64,000 nucleotides of DNA from Thioalkalivibrio sp. AKL19 (GTDB taxonomy: Bacteria; Pseudomonadota; Gammaproteobacteria; Ectothiorhodospirales; Ectothiorhodospiraceae), in contig NZ_ATUK01000014.1 in NCBI RefSeq assembly GCF_000420165.1, positions 244,787 to 308,786 on the forward strand. Direction: 5' to 3'. The notes beneath the pieces were generated by a model. It saw only the letters and a program-made list of their open reading frames with translations, searched no databases and was not told where the DNA came from. The position numbers and the translations under genes were made by a program. Shown in pieces: positions 9,008-19,862 of this stretch (position 1 is its first letter; each line of letters starts with the position of its first letter).

Positions 9008-9994
9008 ATGCATCCAGCCTTTTCGGTCATTTTCCTCACCACCCTCATCGGCGCCGGCCAGGGCCTGTTCCTGGCCCTGTTCGGTGCCGAGTCACTGGGC
9101 CATCTGGGTGTGCTCCCGGCACCCGGCTCCGAGTTCCTGGCGCTCGGGTCGCTGATCGCGCTGATATTCCTGGTGCTCGGCCTGGTGGCATCGTTCTTTC
9201 ATCTGGGGCGCCCGGAGCGGGCCTGGCGCACGGCCACCAAGTGGCGCACCTCGTGGCTCGCGCGCGAGGTGATCGTGCTTCCGGCATTCATGGGGGTGGT
9301 GTTCCTCTATGGTGTCGCCCACTGGTTCGGTTTCAACCCGCCATTGGGCACGCTGGCCGGCGGCTATCCGGTCCTCCCGACCGTATTGCTCGGGGCCCTC
9401 GGGGCGTTGCTCGCGATCGTGCTGTATATAACGACCGCGATGATCTACGCCTGCATCAAGTTCCTGCAGGAATGGCACTCGCCGCTGACCGTGGTCAACT
9501 ACACCGTGCTGGGAGCCGCCTCCGGCTTTACCCTGGCGGCGGCCTATGCCGCCTGGGCCGGCGCCGCGGGGCTGGTGAACTTCCTGGTGACGGTGGCCAT
9601 CGTGCTGACCATCCTGGGGCTGGCCACCCGGGCCGCCTCGCTGGTTCGCAATTCACGCATCAAGGCCAAGTCCACGCTGCAGACCGCGATCGGCGTCAAG
9701 CACCCGAAGATCCAGCAGAAATCCCAGGGCTTCATGGGCGGATCGTTCAACACCCGGGAATTCTTCCACCACATGTCCGCCGCGTTCCTGCGCGGGATGA
9801 AATGGATGTTCCTGCTGACGGCTTTCGTGATCCCGGCGGTCCTGCTGGTGGTCGTCCTGGCCACGCGCATGGACCCGACCGGCGTGCTGATCGCGGCGTT
9901 CGTGATCCAGTACCTGGGCCTGATCGCGGAGCGCTGGTTCTTCTTCGCCCAGGCCAACCACCCGCAGAACATCTATTACCAGTCAGTCGCCTGA
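9008..9994 (+). CDS. soeC: Sulfite dehydrogenase membrane anchor SoeC (DmsC/NrfD-like)
   Basis: This 328-aa integral membrane protein has about eight hydrophobic stretches, for example FSVIFLTTLIGAGQGLFLAL, LIALIFLVLGLVASFFHLG and VTVAIVLTILGLA. The FHLGRPERAWRT motif is typical of DmsC-type quinone-reactive anchors. The ATG at 9008, 17 nt after soeB, is chosen; longer upstream readings would overlap soeB in another frame. It would deliver sulfite-derived electrons to the quinone pool. A hairpin follows the stop. Confidence 0.9.
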   Translation: MHPAFSVIFLTTLIGAGQGLFLALFGAESLGHLGVLPAPGSEFLALGSLIALIFLVLGLVASFFHLGRPERAWRTATKWRTSWLAREVIVLPAFMGVVFLYGVAHWFGFNPPLGTLAGGYPVLPTVLLGALGALLAIVLYITTAMIYACIKFLQEWHSPLTVVNYTVLGAASGFTLAAAYAAWAGAAGLVNFLVTVAIVLTILGLATRAASLVRNSRIKAKSTLQTAIGVKHPKIQQKSQGFMGGSFNTREFFHHMSAAFLRGMKWMFLLTAFVIPAVLLVVVLATRMDPTGVLIAAFVIQYLGLIAERWFFFAQANHPQNIYYQSVA

Positions 9995-10001
9995 GCACAC
10001 T

Positions 10002-10026
10002 GAAGGGGTGGGACCACCGCCCCTTC
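10002..10026. terminator. Hairpin after soeC
   Basis: GAAGGGG (10002-10008) pairs with CCCCTTC (10020-10026), with extra inner pairing TGG/CCA. It lies just after the soeC stop and before the convergent gene ending at 10077. There is no T run, so termination is inferred. Confidence 0.5.
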
Positions 10027-10076
10027 GGCCATTCCCCACCCGAAGCGGGCTCGAACCCTCCAAATCAAGCGGCGGG

Positions 10077-11243
10077 TCAGGCGGCGGGCCAGCCCTCGGT
10101 CGCGATGCCCTGCCCCAGATCCACCTCCACCAGACGGCGGCGCACCTCCAGCAGTTTCTCGATCAGCGCCGGCTCGTGGCGCTCGTAGGCCTCCGCGTCC
10201 GGCACCCGGTTGACCACCACGCCCAGTAGCTCGGTGATCGCGTTGCCGATCGAGTTCTGACTGATCGTGACAATCAGCCGGCCTTCGTCATTGCGATAGA
10301 TCAACTGCTTGAATGCCGGCTGCCAGCGGATTGCGTGGGCGTACTTGGCGTCGGTGAAGCAGCGGTCGCGCACCTTCTTCGCGGTCTTCAGGAAATCGTT
10401 GTTGAATAAAAGAACCTCTTCCACCGCATTCGGAAAATGCACGCCAGCGGGCATCGGCGCATTGCGGGTGGAAACCTGCGAGAAGAAGGTGCGGTAGAAG
10501 TCCAGGAAGCCCTGCAGGACCGCGTCGTATTCACGCCAGAAGCGGATGTCCTTCAGCGCCTCGACGCCGCCCTGGATCTCCCAGCTCGGCAGGCCGTGCG
10601 GGTAGCCGGTCAATTCCAGGCGGGCCTCGTGATCCGACGCCGGCCGGAGGATCTGCAGATCCAGCGCCCGGGTAAAGAAGGCGCGGTACACCTCGCGCAT
10701 GTAGGCCTGGAACAGGCTGTGCTGCCCCCCGTCGGTCAGATTGGGATTACCCGGGTCCGCCAGCGGCGCATCGGCCAGTTTCGACTTCGGGAAGACGATG
10801 AAATGGTTGTGCAGCATGCGGATGCTGGGCACCCCCGGGGCAGTCAGCGGCCAGGTCGCATCCAGGCTCGCCTCCCCCGCCAGCACCAGGGCCTCGGCCG
10901 GATCCGGGTACTGTTCCAGCATGTACTCGATGATGACCCCGTTCATCCGGTTCCAGACATGCCGGACGGGCTCCGGGACCTGGGTGCGGCGCACCGGGCG
11001 CCCCATGGGATCCAGAATCGTCTGCGAGGTGTTGTAGATGATGGAGCAGTCGAATTCGTTGCTGTGCCCCAGAGCCTTGCGATAGAGCAGGAGGTTCTCC
11101 GGGTTGACCAGCAGGCCGTTGTTGTTGACCAGGTCAGCCAGGTTCTCGGTGCTGTTGAAGAACTCGTTGGGTTTCATGCCCTCCGGGATATCGAGAGGGA
11201 TGGGACGGAACGGCGTGGTGATCTCGCGAGGGCCGGCTTGCAT
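10077..11243 (-). CDS. Conserved-looking protein of unknown function, 388 aa
   Basis: I do not recognise this family. The start ATG 11243 (MQAGPREITTPFRPIPLDIP) is chosen because AAGGAG lies 12 nt upstream; a longer frame to 11312 lacks such a site. No signal peptide or membrane span is visible. A central segment IRMLHNHFIVFPKSKLADAP has an HNHF motif reminiscent of histidine-triad or GalT-like nucleotide-binding proteins, but the rest does not clearly match them. The sequence is rich in charged and aromatic residues and looks like a folded enzyme. It is divergent from adk across a 150-bp gap and convergent with soeC. Confidence 0.7.
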   Translation of the reverse strand: MQAGPREITTPFRPIPLDIPEGMKPNEFFNSTENLADLVNNNGLLVNPENLLLYRKALGHSNEFDCSIIYNTSQTILDPMGRPVRRTQVPEPVRHVWNRMNGVIIEYMLEQYPDPAEALVLAGEASLDATWPLTAPGVPSIRMLHNHFIVFPKSKLADAPLADPGNPNLTDGGQHSLFQAYMREVYRAFFTRALDLQILRPASDHEARLELTGYPHGLPSWEIQGGVEALKDIRFWREYDAVLQGFLDFYRTFFSQVSTRNAPMPAGVHFPNAVEEVLLFNNDFLKTAKKVRDRCFTDAKYAHAIRWQPAFKQLIYRNDEGRLIVTISQNSIGNAITELLGVVVNRVPDAEAYERHEPALIEKLLEVRRRLVEVDLGQGIATEGWPAA

Positions 11244-11255
11244 GACGGTCGATGA

Positions 11256-12050
<795 letters not shown>

Positions 12051-12090
12051 CAATCTCCCGGAAGGTCCGGAAACTGCCTCCCACGAGGTA

Positions 12091-12124
12091 AAAAGGCCCG
12101 CCCGAAACACCGGGCGGGCCTTTT
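12091..12124 (+). terminator. Rho-independent terminator of adk
   Basis: A perfect 14-bp stem AAAAGGCCCGCCCG / CGGGCGGGCCTTTT with a 6-nt loop, ending in TTTT, lies 40 nt after adk. Because the stem has A and T ends it can also serve the convergent pfp gene. Confidence 0.92.
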
Positions 12125-12178
12125 CGATTCGGGGGCCCGCCAACCGGCCAGCCCCCTCTCCTGCCGGTCTGGCCGCGA

Positions 12179-13387
12179 CTAGCGCCCCAGGACCTTGGTC
12201 ACCTTGTTCTGCCGCAGCCGGTAGGCATCCGGCATGCGCGAACCCAGCAGGGGACGCAGGTACATGCGGAAGGCATCGGTGACATCGGTGCCCGAGGCAT
12301 CGATGAACTCGTCCGGCATCACCTTGGTCTTGCCCGCGACGGCCTCCAGCGGGACGTACTCGTAGTCCACCGAGTAAAAGCCGGTGCGCTTGATCGCGAC
12401 CGAGCCGTCGCGGCCTTCCCACATCGCGAACTGCACCGCCTTCTCGCCCACCTCGCGCGCTTCGCGCTGGTCGACGTCCGACACACAGCCGATAAAGGCC
12501 CGCTGGAGGTAACCGAAGGTGTCCCCGCGTACGCGCTTCACGCCGAGCTTGTCGCGGATCTCGCCACACAGCATATCGGCCAGCGCACCGGTACCGGAGA
12601 GCTGGACGTTGCCGTGCGCATCCTTTTCCACGTCCTTGGCCAGCTTGGTGGCGATCGGTTCGCCCTCCGCATCATGGATGCCTTCGCTGACGGCAATCAC
12701 GCAGCGACCGTAACGGTCCATGGTCGCCTTCACGTCTTTCAGGAAACGGTCCACATCGAACACCCGCTCCGGCACGTAGATCAGGTGCGGGCCGTCGTCC
12801 GGAAACTTCTTGCCGAGCGCGGAGGCGGCCGTCAGGAAGCCGGCATGACGCCCCATGACCACCGCCAGATAAATCCCCGGCAGGGCGTAGTTATCAAGGT
12901 TGGCACCGATAAAGGCCTGCGCCACAAAACGCGCCGCCGACGGGAAGCCCGGCGTGTGGTCGTTCTCCACCAGGTCATTGTCGATCGTCTTGGGGATGTG
13001 CACGCAGCGCATCGGGTAGTTCGCCTTGCGCGCCTCCTCGCTGACGATGCGCACCGTGTCGGAGGAGTCATTACCCCCGATGTAAAAGAAATAGGTGATC
13101 TCGTGGGCCTTCAGGACCTTGAAGATCTCCTTGCAATAGTCGAGGTCCGGTTTGTCGCGCGTGGAGCCCAGGGCCGACGAGGGCGTCTGCGCGACCATTT
13201 CCAGGTTGTGGGTGGTCTCCTGGGTCAGATCCAGAAACTCCTCGTCGATAATCCCGCGCACCCCGTGGAAGGCCCCGTAAACGAGTTCCACATCGGTAAA
13301 TTTCCGGGCCTCGAGGACCGCGCCCACCATGGATTGATTGATTACCGCCGTCGGGCCTCCGCCCTGGGCGATCAGAACCTTTGCCAT
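12179..13387 (-). CDS. pfp: Pyrophosphate-dependent 6-phosphofructokinase
   Basis: This 402-aa PfkA-superfamily enzyme reversibly phosphorylates fructose 6-phosphate with PPi. Motifs seen are GGGPTAVINQS at the N-terminus, GGNDSSDT (about residues 104-111) and PKTIDND (132-138). The Asp after GGN, where ATP-dependent enzymes carry Gly, marks a PPi user. The second ATG (13387) is chosen: AAAGGAGG abuts the first ATG with no spacer but stands 6 nt before the second. A candidate sigma-70 promoter lies upstream at 13512-13539. It is convergent with adk and shares its terminator region. Confidence 0.9.
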   Translation of the reverse strand: MAKVLIAQGGGPTAVINQSMVGAVLEARKFTDVELVYGAFHGVRGIIDEEFLDLTQETTHNLEMVAQTPSSALGSTRDKPDLDYCKEIFKVLKAHEITYFFYIGGNDSSDTVRIVSEEARKANYPMRCVHIPKTIDNDLVENDHTPGFPSAARFVAQAFIGANLDNYALPGIYLAVVMGRHAGFLTAASALGKKFPDDGPHLIYVPERVFDVDRFLKDVKATMDRYGRCVIAVSEGIHDAEGEPIATKLAKDVEKDAHGNVQLSGTGALADMLCGEIRDKLGVKRVRGDTFGYLQRAFIGCVSDVDQREAREVGEKAVQFAMWEGRDGSVAIKRTGFYSVDYEYVPLEAVAGKTKVMPDEFIDASGTDVTDAFRMYLRPLLGSRMPDAYRLRQNKVTKVLGR

Positions 13388-13511
13388 CTTCATCCTCCTT
13401 TCTGGACTTTCGTGCGTACAAACCGGGAACCGGCCGTGCAGCGACCGGTGCAGCTCGATGACGTAAAGCCCGAAGATAGCAAATTCCGCACTCTGCGCAC
13501 GGAAACATTTA

Positions 13512-13539
13512 ATTGTATTGTCAAAGACTTATTGATCAA
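13512..13539 (-). promoter_or_regulatory. Candidate sigma-70 promoter of pfp
   Basis: Read on the minus strand: TTGATC (13539-13534), 16 nt, then TACAAT (13517-13512), in a local AT-rich patch 125 bp before the pfp start. A second -35-like TTGACA overlaps it. Assigned by eye. Confidence 0.5.
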
Positions 13540-13556
13540 TTCAGACTGCCGGAAAC

Positions 13557-13592
13557 GACGATGCCACCAACCCCCGGGTTGGTGGCATCGTC
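13557..13592. terminator. Strong hairpin downstream of the dienelactone-hydrolase-like gene
   Basis: GACGATGCCACCAACC pairs with GGTTGGTGGCATCGTC around a tight C/G loop, giving an essentially perfect stem of about 16 bp. It sits just past the stop at 13625 of the minus-strand gene. No T tract follows. Confidence 0.6.
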
Positions 13593-13624
13593 CCGCTGGC
13601 AGAGCGGGAGGGCGGAGGAAGGAC

Positions 13625-14497
13625 TCAGTCGCGCAAATTCTGATTGACGAAGCGCGTTACACGCATCATCGCGTCGCGCGACGCGAGGTCGTCGGCGAAG
13701 GTGCGGTTGTTGCCGTTGCGGAAGTCGAAGCCACGGCCCACGCCCGGATACTCGATCCAGTGCACCTCGCCGCCGCGGCTTTCGAGGCCGTCGGCGGCCA
13801 TGCGCGCGGTGCGATGGCGCTGGTACTGCTCTTCCTCTCCGATCAGGATCATCATCGGGATCTCGAGCTGGTTGACCTCGTTGGCGTAGCGATACACCTG
13901 GTGCGGCTCGCCCAGGTTCGGGTCCTGCAGGTGCGGGTAGTAGCCGGCCCAGCAGGCGACATCGGCGACCTGGCGCTCGAAGGTGACGGCGACCTTGAGC
14001 GCCTTGTAACCGCCACGGGTGATGGACACCAGGCAGGCACGGTCACCCACGATGTCGTCGCGCTCCAGCAGTACGTCCAGCCCCCTGTCCAGGTCGCCTT
14101 CCAGTTCGTAGTCATGATCCAGCGGGTGGCTTTCCATGAAACGACCGGTGTACATGTCCGGTGCCAGCACCACGAAGCCACGCGCCGCGAGGCGCTTCAC
14201 GTGCAGCTCGGCAAGGTCATCGAGCCCGCGCCGGCCATGCGCCCAGAGGATCGCCGGATAGGCCTCGCCATCGGACGGGCGGGCCACCATCGCGGGGATA
14301 TCAAGGTCGTCGCGCTGGTACTCGAAGCGCTCGATCTCGACCTCGTGGTTTTCCAGGTCGGAGTACATCACCCCGTCCTCCCACCAATCGTCGTCCCACC
14401 ACCAGTTGTCGGAACCGGTGGGTTCATCGGCCGTCAGCGGGGCGGAGACCAGGGCCGTGGCGGCCAGCAGACAGAAGGAGCGCAGCACGGGAAACAT
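13625..14497 (-). CDS. Dienelactone-hydrolase-like periplasmic protein with altered triad
   Basis: This 290-aa alpha/beta-hydrolase-fold protein has a signal peptide (MFPVLRSFCLLAATALVSAP) and a Trp/Asp-rich linker (NWWWDDDWWEDG). The fold is suggested by YPAILWAHGRRGLDD, ARGFVVLAPDMY, CLVSITRGGYKAL, MMILIGEEEQY and YPGVGRGFDF. The family elbow GxCxGG reads S-I-T-R-G-G, placing Thr160 at the nucleophile; the acid position is Glu223 and the usual His is Arg255. The usual catalytic set therefore seems lost. ATG 14497 has an AGAGG about 7 nt upstream. The role is unknown and may be non-enzymatic. Confidence 0.75.
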   Translation of the reverse strand: MFPVLRSFCLLAATALVSAPLTADEPTGSDNWWWDDDWWEDGVMYSDLENHEVEIERFEYQRDDLDIPAMVARPSDGEAYPAILWAHGRRGLDDLAELHVKRLAARGFVVLAPDMYTGRFMESHPLDHDYELEGDLDRGLDVLLERDDIVGDRACLVSITRGGYKALKVAVTFERQVADVACWAGYYPHLQDPNLGEPHQVYRYANEVNQLEIPMMILIGEEEQYQRHRTARMAADGLESRGGEVHWIEYPGVGRGFDFRNGNNRTFADDLASRDAMMRVTRFVNQNLRD

Positions 14498-14613
14498 CGG
14501 AAACCTCTCATAGTGGACGAACGGGTGCGACGTCCTCGAAAGACGGACGGCGCGGGTGCTTTCTTCCGAGGGTAGTGCAATCCCGCAGGCCGTGCCTGCC
14601 CGCCAGCCCGGGA

Positions 14614-15076
14614 TCATGTGCCGCCGGGGAACCCCAGTTGGCTCCAGGCCTCGTAGACCACCACCGCGACGGCATTGGAGAGATTGAGGCTGCGACTGCC
14701 CTCGCGCATCGGGAGGCGCAGGCAATGCTTCGACGGCAGGGCATCCAGGACGGACTCGGGCAGGCCTCGCGTCTCCGGACCGAACAACAAGGCATCGCCA
14801 TCGCGGAAGGTCGGGGCGTCGTAGCGAGCCTGCCCGCGCGTGGTGATGGCGAACACCCGGCCAGGCTGCACCGATTCCCGCCAATGGTCGAGGCTGTCAT
14901 ACTCTTGCACCCGGGCCAGCTCGTGATAGTCGAGCCCGGCGCGGCGCGCCCGCGCACTGTCCAGCTCGAAGCCGAGCGGGTGGATCAGGTGCAGCGCCGC
15001 CCCGGTATTGGCCGCCAGACGAATGATATTGCCCGTGTTCGGCGGGATCTCCGGTTCATAGAGGACGATGTGAAGC

Positions 15077-15078
<2 letters not shown>
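14614..15078 (-). CDS. trmL: tRNA (cytidine/uridine-34-2'-O)-methyltransferase
   Basis: This 154-aa SPOUT methyltransferase modifies the wobble base of tRNA-Leu isoacceptors. The sequence has the standard start MLHIVLYEPEIPPNTGNIIR, LLFGPETRGLP and the C-terminal knot motif LPMREGSRSLNLSNAVAVV. The start codon 15078-15076 overlaps the divergent pyrD start (CATG), so no untranslated leader exists between the two genes. No clear Shine-Dalgarno is visible because that region is pyrD coding sequence. Confidence 0.95.
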
Positions 15079-16069
<991 letters not shown>

Positions 16070-16096
16070 AAGGCCGGTTCACTAAAGAGCCTGTTG

Positions 16097-16380
16097 ACCA
16101 CGAAGCCCACGAAGGCACGAAGAAGGGCAAGGGCGATTTAACCACAGAGATCACGGAGGACACGGAGAAAACCAGGGATGGTTTTGTTACGGGTAGGATG
16201 CCGATGAGCGTAGCGAATCGCATCGGCCACACGGGGTGGCCCGGCCCCGATGCGTTTCGCATGGCTCAACGCATCCTACCCCTCTGAAAAATTGGCGCCG
16301 TTCTCCGTGTCCAATGTGCACTCTGTGGCACAAAAGCTTTTGGCCTTCGCCCTTCTTCGCGCCTTCGTGTGCTTCGTGGT
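16097..16380. repeat. Nested fold-back repeat (284 bp) filling the pyrD-ntrC gap
   Basis: The whole gap folds as nested inverted repeats. Outer arms: ACCACGAAGCCCACGAAGGC (from 16097) against the complement ending at 16380, about 36 bp with few mismatches. Middle arms: CCACAGAG..GGACACGGAGAA (16142-16169) against 16301-16328. Inner arms: GGGTAGGATGC (16191-16201) and GCATCCTACCC (16271-16281) are exact, enclosing CGATGAGCG..CGCATCGG and its partner. No open reading frame of interest lies inside. It resembles dispersed CCACGAAG/CCACAGAG intergenic repeats of many proteobacteria, and may be a MITE-like element or a double-ended terminator. Confidence 0.75.
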
Positions 16381-16388
16381 GAAAGAAC

Positions 16389-17824
<1,436 letters not shown>

Positions 17825-17825
<1 letters not shown>

Positions 17826-18925
17826 CAGTGCGTGGCCTCCCGGGCCTTCGGGGGTTCAATCGGAAGCAGGATGTCGAACGAGGTCACCCCGGGGCGTGAA
17901 TGGCATTCGATCAGTCCGTCGTGCAGCTGGATCAGGCTCTGGGCAATGGGCAGCCCGAGACCGGTACCCGCCGCGCGGCCCGTCACCATCGGAAAGAAGA
18001 TGCGCTCGCGGATCTCTTCCGGGATACCGGGCCCGTTGTCGCGCACGCTCAGTTTGGCGACCAGGCGGTGGCGGTGGCCGGAGATGGTGTACTGGCGCAG
18101 GATGCGCGAGCTCAGGGTGATCTCGCCCCCATCCTCCAGGGCGTGCACCGCGTTCTGCACCAGATTCAGGATCGCCTGCACCAGCATGTCGCGATCGGCT
18201 TGCACGTCGGGGATGCTGGGGTCGTAGTCACCGCGGATCTTCAGCCCCAGCGGGAGCTGGACGCTGACCAGGCCCCGGACATGCTCCAGCACCTCGTGCA
18301 GGTTGACCGCCTCGCGCCGCGGCAGGTTGTTCGGCCCCAGCATCCGGTCCACCAGGCTGCGCAGACGATCGGCCTCGCGGATGATGATCTGAGTGTATTC
18401 CCTGAGCCCCGAGTCATCCAGTTCGCTGGCCAGCAACTGGGCCGCGCCGCGCAGCCCGCCCAGCGGGTTCTTGATCTCGTGGGCCAGCCCGCGGGTCACT
18501 GCACGGGTGATCGCCTGCTGCTTCTGCAGCTGTTCCTCGCGGCTGATGCGCTCGTGGCGGTCGATCGCGTTCAGTTCGAACAGCAGCTGACCCGGTTGTC
18601 CCGCCTCGCCGTGCAGCGGCGTGATGACGACGTCGGCGAGGAAGCGGTCGGCGCGCAGCGGCTCCATCTGTCGGGCGCGCAGGGTGATGGGCTGATCCAG
18701 GGTCAGGGCCGAACGCAGCCGGTTCGCCAGGTTCCGGTCCAGCTTGAGCCACTGCCCCAGCCCATGGCCGACAATGCGCTCGCGGCTCAGCCCGAGCAGC
18801 ACCTCGGCGGCACTGTTCATGCTCAGCAGGCACAGGTCGGCATCGGTGACCAGCACGGCCGTGGACAGATCGTCCCACCAGGGCGGGGTGGCCGGTCCGG
18901 AATTGGAAGGGGGCGTGGTCATCAA
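17825..18925 (-). CDS. ntrB: Nitrogen regulatory sensor kinase NtrB
   Basis: This 366-aa cytosolic kinase/phosphatase has a PAS-like domain (WWDDLSTAVLVTDADLCLLS), a dimerisation/phospho-acceptor segment GLAHEIKNPLGGLRGAAQLL with His149, and a GHKL ATPase domain with NLVQNAVHAL, RDNGPGI and AAGTGLGLPIAQSL. It responds to PII in the known system. GAGG stands about 7 nt before the ATG. The upstream gap contains NtrC-like palindromes and a sigma-54-like motif. glnA is not next to it in this window. Confidence 0.95.
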
Positions 18926-18934
18926 CAGGCCTCA

Positions 18935-18951
18935 AGCAGGAATCGCGCCAA
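18935..18951 (-). promoter_or_regulatory. Candidate sigma-54 promoter before ntrB
   Basis: The minus strand reads TTGGCGCGATTCCTGCT, close to the -24/-12 consensus TTGGCACG-N4-TTGCT, with GG and GC properly spaced. Transcription would begin near the ATG at 18925, which would leave a leaderless mRNA or require a downstream start. Function is therefore uncertain. Confidence 0.4.
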
Positions 18952-19020
18952 GCAAACATGGCCGGGCGAGGCGCCGAAGCCGTGGGCTGGGTCACGAATC
19001 GAAGCCGGCCACCACACCCT

Positions 19021-19069
19021 GAAAACAAAAACGCCCCAACATGGTGCAACTATAGCACCATGTTGGGGC
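19021..19069 (-). terminator. Hairpin plus T-rich tract after the DUF4124 gene
   Basis: GCCCCAACATGGTGC (19033-19047) and its exact complement (19055-19069) form a 15-bp stem with a 7-nt loop. On the minus strand the stem is followed by GTTTTTGTTTTC, a good intrinsic-terminator tail for the gene ending at 19105. The same bases double as NtrC-like sites. Confidence 0.7.
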
Positions 19070-19092
19070 TCATGGCGCACCAATAAGGTGCA
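19033..19092. promoter_or_regulatory. Cluster of three NtrC-like binding sites
   Basis: The NtrC consensus is GCACCA-N3-TGGTGC. Three near matches are visible: GCCCCAACATGGTGCA (19033-19048), GCACCATGTTGGGGC (19055-19069) and GCACCAATAAGGTGC (19077-19091), each with one departure from the consensus. They lie 100-170 bp upstream of ntrB, a normal enhancer distance. The first two also form the arms of the hairpin listed at 19021-19069. Confidence 0.5.
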
Positions 19093-19104
19093 GAAAAAGG
19101 TTTG

Positions 19105-19761
19105 TCAGTTCGCGCCAGGCGTCACCGGCTGCGGCGCCCGTGGCGCCTGCGGGGCCTGGGGCGCCTGGGGCGCGCCGCCGGGCGGGAACTGCTGGGGTCG
19201 CTGCTGCTGTTGCTGCTCGCGCGGAACGGCCATGCGCAGGACGTTGAACTCGATGGTCTCGCTCGCCCCCAGCTCCTGGCCGGATTCATCCACGATCCGG
19301 GCCTGCAAGGTGTGCGCGCCACGATCGAGCCCCTCGAAGGTGGTGCTGGGTGCGACACCTTCGCCGGCCTCCTCGCCGTTCAGCAGCCAGATCACGCGAT
19401 GCCCGGCATCGGCATCCAGCGCTGGCTCGAGGTCCAGCTCGGCGGTGACGTTGCCGTCGTTCGCGCGCACCCCCTCGCCGTCCTCCGGCCGGTCGATCGC
19501 GACTCGCTGATAGGCGCCCTCCGCTTCCGGCTGGCCGCGCGGACGCACGGGACGTTCGAGGATCTCCCGCGCCCCCTCCAGCGGCACCCCGCGCATCGGC
19601 TCGCGCACATCCACGGACTCAGTGGAACGCCCCTCCGGCGGCCGGTCCCCGAAATGGACATTGCCCTGATCGTCGGTCCAGCGGTAGACCTCGGCGCTGG
19701 CGAGCGCCGGGGCCAGAAGGACGGCCAGCGCCAAGGCCAGCCAGAGCGTGGTTCGGAACAT
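19105..19761 (-). CDS. DUF4124-domain periplasmic protein
   Basis: This 218-aa exported protein has a signal peptide (MFRTTLWLALALAVLLAPALASA) followed directly by the DUF4124 signature EVYRWTDDQGNVHFGDRPPEG. The middle forms an Ig-like region (GHRVIWLLNGEE, GAHTLQARIVDESGQELG), and the tail is low complexity: QQQQQQRPQQ and repeated QAP units. The ATG is set by AAGGAGG about 8 nt upstream. The function of DUF4124 proteins is not established; many are envelope proteins. It lies upstream of ntrBC but is separated from it by a terminator. Confidence 0.85.
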   Translation of the reverse strand: MFRTTLWLALALAVLLAPALASAEVYRWTDDQGNVHFGDRPPEGRSTESVDVREPMRGVPLEGAREILERPVRPRGQPEAEGAYQRVAIDRPEDGEGVRANDGNVTAELDLEPALDADAGHRVIWLLNGEEAGEGVAPSTTFEGLDRGAHTLQARIVDESGQELGASETIEFNVLRMAVPREQQQQQRPQQFPPGGAPQAPQAPQAPRAPQPVTPGAN

Positions 19762-19862
19762 GGGCCTTCCTCCTTGGGAGACGCGGACCAATCCCGCCTC
19801 CTTTGTGCTTGCCGATCGCGGCGAGCTCGGCTGCCCGCCGCCGGAGCGGGTGCGCGTCAGGA

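Noticed and set aside
16097..16380. CRISPR-like repeats
   Set aside because: The repeats are inverted and nested, not regularly spaced direct repeats with unique spacers. No CRISPR array was seen anywhere in the window.
19033..19069. Simple terminator only
   Set aside because: The stem and T-tract do fit a terminator, but the arms also match the NtrC consensus and a third matching site lies outside the stem, so a terminator-only reading was not adopted.
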